From the NCBI GenBank assembly GCA_008973525.1, contig WACJ01000411.1, forward strand, positions 1 to 64,000: DNA of 64,000 bases. The letters are read 5' to 3'. The notes under the pieces were generated by a model. The model was given only the letters and a program-made list of their open reading frames with translations, did not search any database and was not told the origin of the DNA. Each line of letters opens with the position of its first letter. Within the stretch, counting starts at the first letter, position 1. The stretch is from Stenopsyche tienmushanensis. Taxonomy: Eukaryota > Arthropoda > Insecta > Trichoptera > Stenopsychidae. Shown one piece after another: positions 33,401 through 45,500 of this stretch. Made by a program: the position numbers and the translations under genes.

Positions 33401-35441
33401 CGACCCTACCCAACAATATGGTGCACGATGAACCTTACCAGTTCGGAGCCAAGAAGTTTTAAGTACAGAACAAGGACAAGAAGAACACCAAGTATACGGC
33501 ATTGAGGAGATGCATAAGAAGAACTTTACTTTGCAACGTTAACAGCATTGTCTTCCGTTAACTTCTATATCGTTTTGAAATCACCGAACTAAAAGGGTAA
33601 ACCTGAAATAAGAAACCACTCAGTCTCAAAATCGCTCGGGTAAATTGTACGAGGACGGGGAGACACCTTCGGTTGGCGTAGGAGCGAAGCCGAGATGCAT
33701 TTAAGCATCACGTATGTCTTCACACTAGTCCGGCAAAGCCCTAGCGAGGAAAGGAGGGACTGGACTCTTTGCACTCCGGAAAGCCCTTTCCAGTAGAATC
33801 GGAAAGGTCGTCTGGAGTAGTTTTCTACTGTCTTCAGAAGAAAACTACTCAGTCTTTACAAGCCTCCCAAACTCCTGATATCGAGACAGTCGCGAAAGCG
33901 TACGTCAATATGTTCATTCAGGATACCCGCTGGGTGAGCGTTCTAAATGAAACTCAGTGATAATGCTACCTTCAATATTGAGCAAACAAGGAGGTGAATG
34001 TATGATACAGACGTGATGGATGTAACCCCTTCCTGTGAATGGATATTGAAGAGACCCATAGTTCTGCAGGGGACTGTTTGTGGCTGTACTATGTTGATGA
34101 TGATATATTATATAATATTAATATTTCTGATTGATCGTCTCGATCCAAGTTTACCCTGATTTCCTGGATTTACTTGTCGAGCAGGGACGCCCGTGAATGA
34201 GCGATTGAATTTGCAACAATAATGATAATTTCGCTACTCACTCATAGATTCTCTTCTCTCCTACCTTTCCAAATAGTCCTATTCTTACGTTACAACGCGT
34301 AGAAAGCAATGGGAAACCACCACCTTAAATCCTTTCTATTTTCTCTATTTCTCTAGATCTATTTTGATCAATATTTGACCAAGAAATGTTTATTTATTTG
34401 AAAAATTAAGTCGGAAGAACGACGTAAAATGTATAAGGTTGGGAAGGGGTCTGTAAAAAAAAAATTGTTCAAGAGGGGGTCCTTGGACTAAATAAGTTTA
34501 AAAATTGCTAATTAAGACTTTTAATGTATTTATAAAATAATACATAACATTTTATTTTTAAAAATAATAAAAATATATCAATTATTTGCAAAATATATTT
34601 ATTATGGGTTCCAAACAATAAAATATGTTTTTATTAACCCTTTGAGTGGTGACCTAAATTTAAATGATCATTAGATGCTATATTTGTACATCCGCCGCTT
34701 ATCATCCGTACAAATCCATTTATCTGTCAGGACGGTCGCAGCGTTTATGAAACTTGTACACAAACAATTAAACAATGTCGATAGGGCACAATGTTCGATA
34801 ATTCCTTTGCGCAAATATAAACAATATCAGAGCCGCAACAAGGGCGTGGCAAAGCAGATGCTCGCAACGGGCGCAAATGGGCTTGGGGCGCAAAACGCAC
34901 AATACCGACTCGGTCGAGAGTTATCCGAGAGAGCCGCCATAAGCCCGCAATAAATAAAAACAGCAATATTTTCCAATTGCGAGGCGTTAATCTGCAATGT
35001 CAGCGGTTCGAAAAGCGGACCGGTTGGACACACAGACCTTGTGGCCATTCGGTCCTCTTTTATGGGCGGATTCCACGAGCATAACATTTTTTATTGCGCA
35101 AATTACGCAACCGAGCCAATTATGCCGCGGTGACCATTCGTTAATTCGGCACTATTCATGACGATCGAGATATTATTTTAAAATATGCATTATAATTATA
35201 TTTAACTTTAGAAAAATATATCCGGGGAGAAAGGGGGTGCAAATTAAATATTCGTCAAGAGCGCTTCATACCCTCGTTACGGCTATGAATCACTGGAATT
35301 CGGACACAACCATGTGTCTTACCTCTTTAAGGGGTTAATTGGAATATTTAAGAAATATATTTGTAAAAAAAAATAAAAAATCTTACCATGGCTGCTTAGG
35401 CTTCGGTTCTGCTACCCCTGGAGTCAGGAGCAACAGGAGAC
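30447..35441 (-). CDS. WD40 beta-propeller protein, Ski8/WDR61-like (5' partial)
   Basis: Seven minus-strand exons join in phase: 35387-35441, 32858-32932, 32576-32760, 32179-32429, 31916-32103, 31675-31849 and 30447-30539. They give about 339 residues ending in a stop. WD-type strands are visible: ITGDDDGVVTVWKYDGE, EYIATGSTTGEISI, VNVSGDGSISVLDL, ISSSTDKTVKFWDIR, and a last blade VWCARYSWDYKSFISVSSNG. Length and the closing VW...Y...SVS blade recall Ski8/WDR61 (about 305 residues), a scaffold in the Ski RNA-decay and Paf1 complexes. That identity is an inference; another divergent WD40 protein is possible. The first exon was not found. The farthest upstream exon encodes LLLLLTPGVAEPKPKQP, which is odd for Ski8. 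The last intron carries a retrotransposon fragment. Confidence 0.83.
30625..31600 (+). pseudogene. Non-LTR reverse transcriptase fragment (copy 1)
   Basis: Pieces of a reverse transcriptase: VDGIPAEFLKWGG near 30700, then [20 protein letters not shown] and [14 protein letters not shown] at 30880-30970, MLEMGIPGKLMRLSRMFM near 31115, RVQDFKYLGSIHTEK near 31250 and a C-terminal [14 protein letters not shown] near 31430-31465. The catalytic (F/Y)xDD block is deleted between 31200 and 31225. It ends in a GAAGAAGAAG tail near 31590. Two other copies are at 41915-42950 and 44350-45180. It lies in the last intron of the WD40 gene, antisense to it. The clade (RTE-like or jockey-like) is unsettled. 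Confidence 0.88.
33160..34630. other. Intron of WD40 gene: unassigned, possible retroelement tail
   Basis: Part of the 2.4-kb intron between the first two WD40 exons found. At 33400-34110 the sequence is GC-richer and ends near GTTGATGATGATATATTA, like the trinucleotide-repeat 3' tail of some non-LTR elements, but no coding motif was found. At 34436-34515 a CAAGAGGGGGTCC block is an inverse fragment of the hAT MITE family at 13018. Confidence 0.4.
34634..35338 (+). mobile_element. TTAA-type MITE, family D, with nested hAT MITE
   Basis: True TTAA at 34634-34637 and 35335-35338 with ends TTAACCCTTTGAGTGGTG and the complement of TTAACCCCTTAAAGAGG. The left part matches 1147-1345 and the right part (GAATCACTGGAATTCGGACA) matches 1480-1530. 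The middle is displaced by family B at 34828-35287. It sits in the first recognised intron of the WD40 gene. Confidence 0.78.
34828..35287 (-). mobile_element. hAT MITE family B nested in family D
   Basis: Begins CAGAGCCGCAACAAGGGCGT and ends with CCCTCGTTACGGCT, the expected inverted terminus. It contains the GGTTCGAAAAGCGGACCGG core. The host family D sequence resumes immediately on both sides, so the order of events is readable: D first, then B. Confidence 0.78.
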
Positions 35442-38248
35442 CTATTACAAAAATAATTGCGTTTTATAAGCGGACATTTCAAATAATATAAAAAATGTTC
35501 GCAAATGGAAAGAATAAAAAAAAATTAAAAATATTATTATAAATTGGGACGCAAACAGCGAATTACAACAATACAAATATAAAAATATGCAGAGAGCGCA
35601 TTATTTGTTTAACAAAATGCATAAAAATAATACAATTTATTAATAAAAGCGCAAATGCGTCGTCTGTGAGTCCATGGGAACGCTTGATTAGTTGAATACC
35701 ATTTATCAAAATTTATACGCAAAGGCGATTAAAATCGACTATGCTTGAATGGCGTGGAGCGCCTCATCCGCACGCGAGGCATCAACATCAAAAATCCTTA
35801 AGATTACGAAAGTATCAAATAGCGCGAGCAACGAATTCGAACAAACTCGATATGCGCGATTTCTTATTGCGCGGTATTCAGGCTATAAATGGAAGGTCGG
35901 TATTTAAACCACGATCGAAACTCGGATGGGTTTAAAATTCATGCGGCACGGGGCGTGGCCCTTCTGCGTCTGTGAGTAAATCCGCTCCTGCTCGGAGGCG
36001 ATCAAAGCCCTGAAATGTTCAGTTTTTGTATGATAAATATTACATTTTCAGCCTCTGAAGGGCTTATTGAAATTTTGCGACACTGCGTCCATTTCAGATA
36101 GAAGCAAAGGAATAAAACCTTATTTTAAGCTGCACTTTCTGTTTAAGTCGATCGTCATGGGTTGAAATCTTCAGGCGGTACGACTGGCGACCACATTTTT
36201 AAAGCATATGTTCGCTTTGAAAACCCGCTACAAAATGGTATATGATAGCAAAAAAATGTCAAGGATCATTGATTCATGTCCAAAAAATATCCACGGATCG
36301 CACTAATAGATATTTTAGCAAGCATTGACTGTAAAAGCTGAAAAGCGCTTTTATTATATAATTTATTTATTTGCACATTTTTATATCCGTATGCGATATA
36401 AAAGGTTGTGAAGCTTTGTTTTTGAGATGCTAAATTATTATGATCAGATTTAAGACATGGATTTTTTTTTTTTGGGCCACCCTATGTTGCCCCATTATCC
36501 CAAAGGGAATTCAATGGAGCATTTGAAGAGTGGGTCATCGACCGGGTAGCCTTGTTATGGAGTGCTTTTTAAAAGGCATTTTAATTAATAGAGACAGTTG
36601 GTGAATGTGTTCAATAAAATCAAACAAAGAGGCTTGATGGCTTGATGGCGTACCAAAATGGCGTCGACTCCTTTGTCTGGAAAAATAATGTGTTTGGACG
36701 TAAATTTCGCAATATATGTATTTATATATAATTATAAATAAATGGTAGTGATAATAAAATATAATTGTTAAAATGAGTGGTGTTTGGGCTGGAAGATTGG
36801 GGCCCGCTTGGGGGTTGGCCTGAATGGGTGGTATATTCAGACATTGTGTATACCGGAAAAACACCGGAAAATAACAATATATAATATGAAATAATATCGA
36901 GGATAAATTATTTAAAGGGCGATTGAAAGCACTTTCGATAGTTCATATTGAATCGATATCGTTAATGTTCCGAATGAACGAAATACATACTAAAGTTTGA
37001 CCGCCGATCTTTAGAGTACGTTACGATCTCGGTATCGGTTATTTGATAAGATAAAAATTGTCCAAAATGAACCTGTTGATATCTTCTTATGTCCAAACGG
37101 AAAAGTAATGCAATTCCAGTGCAGTCGTTCACGTGACCTGGCAAAGGACCGAATCGATATTCCTTCGGCTGGATTCGAGATTTGGCGCACGCAGCTTCCG
37201 AGCCACGTGATTCTAAATTCAAATTATCTAGGCAAAATCGCTGTATAGAAGATTATATATTCATATTCATAAAACCGCTCCAGAAAATAGCATGCCGCAC
37301 TTCAAACGCATTTACATCGAATAAAAATATAACCGATAATTTAAAAAATAGTTAAACCCCGATAAAAAATATTTAAAAATAAAAATTCAAAAACGGCCGT
37401 TTTTACAAAAAACAAAAGCTACATTTATAAACAACACCGGATCGATAATAAACCGCGCGCATATTATGCACAATTCAAATGTCGCAAACGCATTTAATTT
37501 ATTTTTACGATGGCAAACGCGCAAGGATGCACACTGCAGCGCTACATTATTGTGCGCCATTTAAATATACGCGTAATTGAATTTGATTTTAACGTCACTG
37601 TCGGATCGAGTGTTGCCATTGATCACACATCCGATAGGAATCACAGCCTCCCATATCTTTATAGCACAATCCGGTCTTAAATGCCAATCAATCAAACCAT
37701 TAATTATGCGATGTCCGATTCGACGATCAAATAAAAAATATAATAAAATCGACGCGAATAATTACTAACATATAAAAAAAATCATAAATTTGAATCAATA
37801 TCCACTGTATTAATTTTTGCAAAAATATTTTATTTTGAATATTGACATATTTATTAAATAATTTATTTCGTCGTAATAAAATATTTAATAAATTAAAATG
37901 AATTTATTTGCGCGTATAAAATAATTATGTTTAGCCGATTTAATAAAATCGAACATTTTATTTATTTTATTTAAACGGCGATAATTTTATTGCATGTTTA
38001 AAGTTTTATAAAAAATATAAGTTTGTAACGCGTATTTATTTTTTAAATTATATTATTGATGTAGTGAACGAATAAAATGCGACGAATTTAGGCAATCAAT
38101 TGATGCAAATGAATAACGTCGACTGTTTGTTTTTAAATGGCAGCACTCGCGGTGTTGTGTATGTGGGGCCGGTGGGGCTGAGCGCGACGCGTCCATTTTG
38201 AATGCGGCGTCTCTGGCTCGCCACGTCACGAATCCAGGAGCCCCTGAC
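35442..38248. other. Space between divergent genes
   Basis: About 2.8 kb between the first recognised WD40 exon and the zinc-finger start codon. It must hold the missing WD40 5' exon and probably both promoters. A SINE fragment lies at 36140-36250. An 86-codon minus frame at 36962-37222 is protein-like but unidentified. Between about 37300 and 38100 the DNA is AT-rich yet keeps many CpGs, as in GCGCGCATATTATGC. No convincing TATA box was found. Confidence 0.4.
36140..36250 (+). mobile_element. SINE fragment (tRNA-derived family)
   Basis: Shares GGGTTGAAATCTT (B-box region), GGCGACCACATTTTTAAA and the following ACAAAATGGTAT body with the SINE at 9885-10085. Divergent. Confidence 0.5.
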
Positions 38249-39522
38249 ATGGACGATCAGGTCATCCGGATAGACCGCGTTTGCAGAGGTTGCTTGCGAG
38301 AGGAGTTGCACATGCAGCCGTTGTTTAACACTTGTGGTGAAGCGAGGGAGCCTCGTCTTAATCAAATGCTCATGTCAAGCACTCAGATACAGGTAAGAAG
38401 GTCAATGCGATAAAGAAAACGTTCCTCTAAACTCATGCCATAATTGCAACAACTATGCTTGACGTTTGATAAAGCTTTGACATCAGGAAGATGCCATAAA
38501 GCTAGAAAACCAGTAACCTATTGAACACCTGTGATTTGCAATTTAGCATCGTTCATTTGGGCTATTCTAGAACATTATATTGGTAGTTATTTTAATGGAT
38601 CAATTATAGAAATAGTATTCATCATTGGATTTGATATACATTTCAAAATACTTCTCTAGTTGAGCGATTCCCATTCAATATTCTATTGGGTATAAAAGAT
38701 CATGTGTGACAGTGAAATCATAATACATCAGTTACAATCGACGATCCAAAATCGTGTATTTTGAGTGTATTTTTCAAAAATATGTACATATATGTGTAAG
38801 TGTGTAATACTTATTGTTTTATTCGTTTCCAATTTTAAATTGACTGTAGTATTGAACAAAATAAATACTCAATTATGGCACATTACGTTTAATATATTCC
38901 AACTCGGTCACATAATTGATGATAATTAATGCAATTGTAAAATGTTTAATGGATTTAAATAATTGTTTGGGCAATTTTGACAGATTTCAAAAAGAATCTT
39001 GGAAGAAAACATCATGATGCTATAAAAATTAATAATATTTTTCTAAAAACACTATACGTATTATAATAATTCATGCAACGTTTTATAAATTCAATAAAAT
39101 TGATTTTTATAAATATCTAAATATATATAATAAATGAGAAAGTTCACGGTGATCTGACAAGGTTGTAAAATATATCGTCATTATGTTGATATTTTATGAC
39201 CTGACATTTATTTATCAATTCTGTGTTTATGTATGAATTGACGTCATAGTGAAATTTTTCCTGCTTTATGTATAATGTCAAGGTTTGCTGATGCTAATCG
39301 AGATACCGAAGCGTTTTAATCGAATGTCAATTTTATTCTAGGTTGCAGAAAATGATGGACTGCCGTGCCAAATTTGCGTCCACTGTACATACCAGCTCTC
39401 ATCGGCATTCACGTTCAAGCAAATGTGCGAAAGATCCGATGCCAAACTTAGAAATTTCGTTTCAAAAACTAAATCTACAACTAAAATGCTTCCATGTCAA
39501 TCTTCAGTTCAAAACCTTGAAG
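38249..39522 (+). CDS. ZAD-encoding exons 1-2 of the zinc-finger gene
   Basis: Exon 1 (48 codons) supplies the first zinc pair in VCRGCLREE. Exon 2 (39342-39522) supplies the second pair in LPCQICVHC, followed by the helical [17 protein letters not shown]. CxxC spacing, the central LFNT segment and the CxxSD-LR helix are the ZAD hallmarks. Exon 2 ends in phase 1 and joins exon 3 as an Ala codon. An upstream TTG-led frame extension lacks an ATG and is not used. Confidence 0.93.
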
Positions 39523-42500
39523 GTATGAGAATCTGTGATTATATTAACACATCTTTTGCGGTAATTTGAATATCTGTTCACGGTGCACCACTCACTTCAT
39601 GTTTAATCGTGATCACATGTAACTATGATCACAATCCTGCTTATTTATCAGACATCGTGAAATGGAGATATATTTATTTATCTAGTCGGCAGATTTTATG
39701 CATAGGAAAACAGCTGATGCATCGTAAACAGTCGATGCATCGAATAACAGCTGATGCATCGGAAAACAGTCGATGCATCGGAAACAGCTGACGCATCAGA
39801 AAACAGCTGATGCACCGGTAAACAGCTGATGCGTATGAAATGATACAATCAGTTGAGGCTCGAATTTCGAGACGTTCATATTTATTATCACGTTGCAGTC
39901 CAGGCGATTTCGTGGAAAGGTTAACAAATGTCACATACGTCAATTGAATTATTAGTAGCATTAATCACTTCCCCGGCGTCGACACGAACACGCATCGAAC
40001 AAAAGCGATCCAATTTCGGCGCTGATGCGAATACGTGTCCAACTCAAGACGCATACATATGAACGTTTTAATGTTGCCGTTCGATTTTTGGCGTTGATGC
40101 AAATGCGCGTTTTGCGAAGCAGCAAAATTTAATAAAACAACAAGCAAATGCACTTATTTGATACAATAATAAAAATTATTAAAATCTTTTACTATATATA
40201 AATTAATCTCTCTGCGCAAACATTAGCATAGTCTTCTTATATATAAAAATCAATGTTTGTTCGTATTTAATGCGCTTCCATACCGGTCATCCGATTGCGA
40301 TAAAACTTTATCTAGTTAATGTTTACACTTGCGAGAATTACATTGGCACAAAAATATTATATAGATGCATCATTTTAGCGCGCATATTGATCCGGTGAGA
40401 AAAAATGCGCGCGCAATACGGTGCTTAAGTCGGTCTTCGAGACGCGCTAAACGTGACTTGAAGCAATATGCCACGTACTGCGTTTATTTTCATTAAGCAT
40501 TTATGGCATTGCAACGCATGCCGGGTATTCGCTAGTAATGAATAAAATTGTTAAAATATTTTTTTATAATCATATACAGAGTAGCTTTTAGCACACAATA
40601 GGTGCGCCGATATATCGATGCTCTGAGACTAAAAGGGTTTAATATCGCGATCTTCATAAAATTTAGTGGGTTTAGATGAAAATATATTTTCGATAGCGAG
40701 ATTCATTTCCTCAATATTTTTGTATTCTTTTCCATTTAAGAAATTCTGGAAAGAACAAATTAGGTGGTAGTCGGTTGGGGCACGATTCGGGGAGTATGGG
40801 GAATGTGGTGAGACAGACCACCCAAGTTCCAGAATTTTTTGCTACATCAACTTTGCTGTATGTGGTTTTGCATTATCGTGTAACAGTATGACTTTTTTCC
40901 GATTGACAATAGAATGGTATTTTTGTATTTATCAGCATTGATAAGCTCGTGGTAGATTGTGCTTCGATGATCCCACCATACACATAATATATTTTTTCCT
41001 ATGAATATTGGCTTTAGGGTCTGGTAAATGTGGTTGATCTTTATCAAGCCACTGTCGTTTGTTTACAACATTACAGTATGTTACTCATTTTTCATCTCCA
41101 GTTATTATTCTATTTAAAAATGACTCAATTTTTTGCCGTAAAAGGAGACTTGTTGCAAAAGAAATGCATGTCAGCATACTCGTCCTCCGGACTGCAACGT
41201 GTTAACATCAGCATAAAACATAATTTTACTGTCGAAATACTTCCGTAAACATAAATTAGAAAAAATGATGATAAGCTCCCACATAAAATATCCAACTCAA
41301 GAGTATCATATTGCGTGGAAAAGAAAAAGAGATGCCCAATACAAGTGTAAGCTTTCATTAAACCAATCCAGCATTAGATGTGTTAATATGACATTAATAT
41401 TATTAAATTATTTTATTTCTATTGATTGTCAACAAATATCCTTAATGTTACTGTAATGAATTGTTTTTACTTTACTTTTAATCAATTCACGCGCACTACT
41501 GCACTGATGCGGATTTTTTTTAAAAAATTTATTATTTATAATTATGATAATAAAAAATAAAAAAATTTGAATGGTTTTCTAAAATAAAGTCAATGGAGAA
41601 TGTATACTGGTTTTGTTTATTCATTTCAGTTATTACATTCATTAAAAAGTTGAACAATTCCTATGCAAATATAATGTATTTAGATATAAACTGCAGTCCA
41701 GGATTTTTAATTTTCACTTGTGACCTCCAACTTGAGTTTATGAAATAAACTGAGTAGTTATTGTTATGTGAAGGGGCACAGTACAGAAGGGCAAGGTCCT
41801 CGGTGTTATCTTAGATTCTTCTTAATCTTAAGAATGACTAGTGGATCCATTTAATCTCGGATGTCCCTTAGGTTTATAGTCCATTCTGTAGGATTGTTGT
41901 CGACCAATTTGATATTGTCTTCTTGTGGTGGCGCTTATAGTCCTATGAGAGAGCCCCGGCCACTGAAAACGCTTGTTGCCATTTTCGTCTGTCCCGAGCC
42001 TCTTGCCTCGTTTTGTCCAGGCTCAGACGTGCGGCGTCTTTTTCTATTTGACTAGCCCAGCGTAGTCGAGGTCTTCCGACGGATCTACTGCCACTCGGTT
42101 AGTCCACGACGGATCAGGGGACTTGATGTGACGGCATCCGTGCCATATGACCTGCCTCTCTCGAGACACATCATGTCCCGAGTGGTCATGGTTCATGTTT
42201 CACCCTCGTAAACCACTACCGACCTAAGCAGCGATTTGTTTCCTAATATATTCTTCAGGCCATGGTAGCATCAATTGCCATATTGAATCTTGGAGGTTAT
42301 TTCATTGCACGTCAAGTTCTTCTCCGTGAGGATGGATCCTAGATGTTTAAAATAATGGACTCTTTCAATATTTTTGTTATTGACACTCACGGAAGTTCAA
42401 CCTCAAGTATTCACTCTCGAAACTGTCATTAATTGAGTCTTCTCAATTGATTGACATACCGAAGGTAGCAACAGCCCCGTCGATAGACGTAAGTGCCGCC

Positions 42501-45500
42501 AAAGCTTCCGACCTCGATTTTGCCATGATGTCGATGTCATCTGCAAAAGCAAGATACATTACATCCTCGTTCCATGAATGTGCATATCCCAATCTGCCAG
42601 CCTCTATCATAATTGATTCCAATGCCATATTAAAGAGAATCGGGGAGAAGGCGTCCCCCTGTCTAACTCCCGTTGTCACCTCGAAAGGCTCCAATAGGAC
42701 ACCGTTGGTACGTACAGTGCTGACTTTTTGAGAGAATAGTTTGATCGTAAATAGTTGGTCCATATAGTTGGTATTCTCCAAGAAGTTCCTCCACGATGGG
42801 CGACAGCCGTCCGATGAGAGTCCTTGTGAACAATTTATATCCTATATTTAAAAGGGATGTGCCCCTGTATTTGGAATACAGCAGCACATTTCCCTTCTTA
42901 TGGATGGAAAACGGGCTTCATATTGTTATGTACCCAAGGGGCGGGGCTCCTGGCTCCGGTAATACTTCAGGATGGGTTAACACTAGTAGTTCTAGCATAT
43001 ATGTTTTTAAAAATTGTTTAAGTTACGAGTCCAACTGCTAAATCGCGGGACTACTTACAAGAACAGGGTCGATTAATTACTCTTTTTAAATTTTAAGCTC
43101 CTGTTAAACAAGAAGGAATAGCATTACAGCAAAATGCCAACAATGAAATTATCGATTTTAACACGATGTTTAACCACGACATGAATGCTATAAAAATGGA
43201 ACGTGATAATAGTGAAAGTCAATCAACTAAATGTGACGATGATAAGAAATCCATAGGGTTAGTATTATATTTAATAAGAGTGATAAGAAATGTTTTGGTG
43301 GATTTATTGAACAGGATATATTTGATAACTCGTTTAATTACATCAACTGTGTTTCATATTTGCTGTAACATCTGTGATGGTTGATATTGCTTTAACAGAT
43401 TAGTTACACTTTCTAATGTGCTAAAGATTTTTTTCATAAAAGAGGCAAATTTTATCGTTCATAAGGAAAACATTTTTATTTTATGATTATTTACATTTAT
43501 GACGATTTAAAAATAACTCACACTAATAAAAGCGTTAAAATTTTGATTTGTAGTTTGTGATTTTCAGCTTTTTTTCAGTAAGCTTAATGTATAAACATGT
43601 TATAATAAGAATGCTATTGTATATTTCAGGCTTAAAAATAGTCTTAGTGAAGGGCCTTTAAATTTAATAAATAGCATTGAAAAATGTACTCAAACCAAGA
43701 ATTTTGATTTAATACAAAAGCTATTTAATTGTTCAGCATGTGCAAAGAAATTCTCTTCACTAATAGGGTAAATATAAATATTACATAAACGGATTCTAAT
43801 TCACTTTATATATGACATAACAAACTCGATAATATTCGTTTAAATTTGCAGACTTACAAACCATATGAAATGGAGGCATTCAATGAAAGATTTAGTATCG
43901 TGCAAAGATTGTGATAAAATTTTTCCAAAGCACTCTCATCTCAAAAAACACTCGTTGGAAGTTCACGGAAAAGAATTGTCAGAAGAATTGAAAGTTGTAA
44001 GTCATCAAATTATATTATTATCCAACACGTTTTATATTATGCCTATTAAAAAAAAACACCTATCTCATTTTCGAACTCTACGTGTATATTTTATTAATCA
44101 AATGCAAATAAAATGAGAACACGATAAGAGTTATTTCTCATTTTTTTTTTGTTTTGTCATTTATTATATAATTAGTTATCTGTTTTATGTTTGGATATAT
44201 GTGTGATTTTTGATCATTTTTTATTAGTTGCACAATGAGTTTTACTCCAGATAAGGAACTTTAAATGTTCCCTACCAGGATCAGTATAATAGCTGGTTTG
44301 AATTATAGCATCAATGCTGTTTCATCAAAATTATTCATCCTGGTTTCATTTACTTATGGTGGCGCTTGGCGCACCGACAATGCTTGCTGCCTCCTTTCTC
44401 CAATTGCCCATACTCAGACGTGCGGCGTCTTCTTCAATTTGATTAGCCCAGCATGGCCGAGGACTTCCGACGGGACTGCTGCCGCTTGGTTGGAAATCTA
44501 AGACGTCTCAGGGGACTCAAGTCTCGCTGTACACGTCCATGATTCGTGATTGGAGTTCATGCTTTCAGAATTCGAGGTCTCGTCCCGGAGAAGTCCGAAA
44601 ATTTTTCTCAAAACTTTCTTCTCGGATCACTCGAGACATAATCACGTCCCGAGCGGTCATGATCCATGTTTCACCCCCGTAAACCACTACCGGCCTAATC
44701 AATGTTTTATATATTTTAGTTTTAGCCGATAGCAATTTGTTTCCTAATATATTCTTCAGGCCATGGTAGCATCGGTTGCCGTATTGAATCCTGGAGGTTA
44801 TTTCATTGCACGTCAAGTTCTTCTCCGTGAGGATGGATCTTAGATATTTAAAATCCTGGATTCTTTTAATTTTATATTATTGACACTCATGGAAGTTCAA
44901 CATCAAGTATTCACTCTCGAAACCGTCATTAATTTAGTCTTCTCATAATTGATTGATATACCGAAGTTAGCCCCGTCGATAGACGTAAGTGCCGCCAAAG
45001 CCTCCGACCTCGATTTTGCCATGATGTCGATGTCATCTGCAAAAGCAAGATACATTATATCCTCGTTCCATGAATGTGCATATCCCAATCTGCCAGCCTC
45101 TATCATAATTGATTCCAATGCCATATTAAAGAGAATCGGGGAGATGGCATTCCTTTGTCTTACTCCCGTCTACAACACTGAACCATCTGGTCATGCATAT
45201 CCTCGACAGTGTCACCAGCTTACCCGGGTTTCATTTGATTTATCAAATTAAATGCCTTATTGTATTACTTGTAATTAATCTAATTCAATTCGCCCAATAT
45301 ATAGGTTTTTATCAGAAAATCATAAAAAAGGGGACGGCTTAACTTTGACATTCTCAATGATAACATAATCGCTCTGGACCCCACAGCATAAAATAGCTTT
45401 GTATTTGCAGAACATTGTTCATTCTGTAATGTGCTATTTTAACAGCACCATATTTTGTGGTGCTGCGGGAACTTTGCATCTGAAATACTGACTGATTGTT

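Larger units (their letters stand above)
39523..43097 (+). other. Intron 2 of the zinc-finger gene, transposon-rich
   Basis: A 3.6-kb intron holding, in order, a single piggyBac-like terminus (TTAACACATCTTTTGCGG near 39545), a CAGCTG tandem repeat, a Helitron, a minus-strand mariner remnant and a minus-strand reverse-transcriptase fragment. The acceptor before exon 3 is TTTTAAG. Confidence 0.85.

Noticed and set aside
33415..33560. Possible ribosomal-protein pseudogene
   Set aside because: Lys/Arg-rich readings such as NKDKKNTKYTALRR looked suggestive, but I could not match them to a family, and stops interrupt each frame.
38198..38248. Upstream extension of the zinc-finger start
   Set aside because: It begins with TTG; the first ATG in this frame is at 38249, with a good start context.
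39700..39840. CRISPR-like array
   Set aside because: Units are contiguous with no unique spacers, and the context is a eukaryotic intron.
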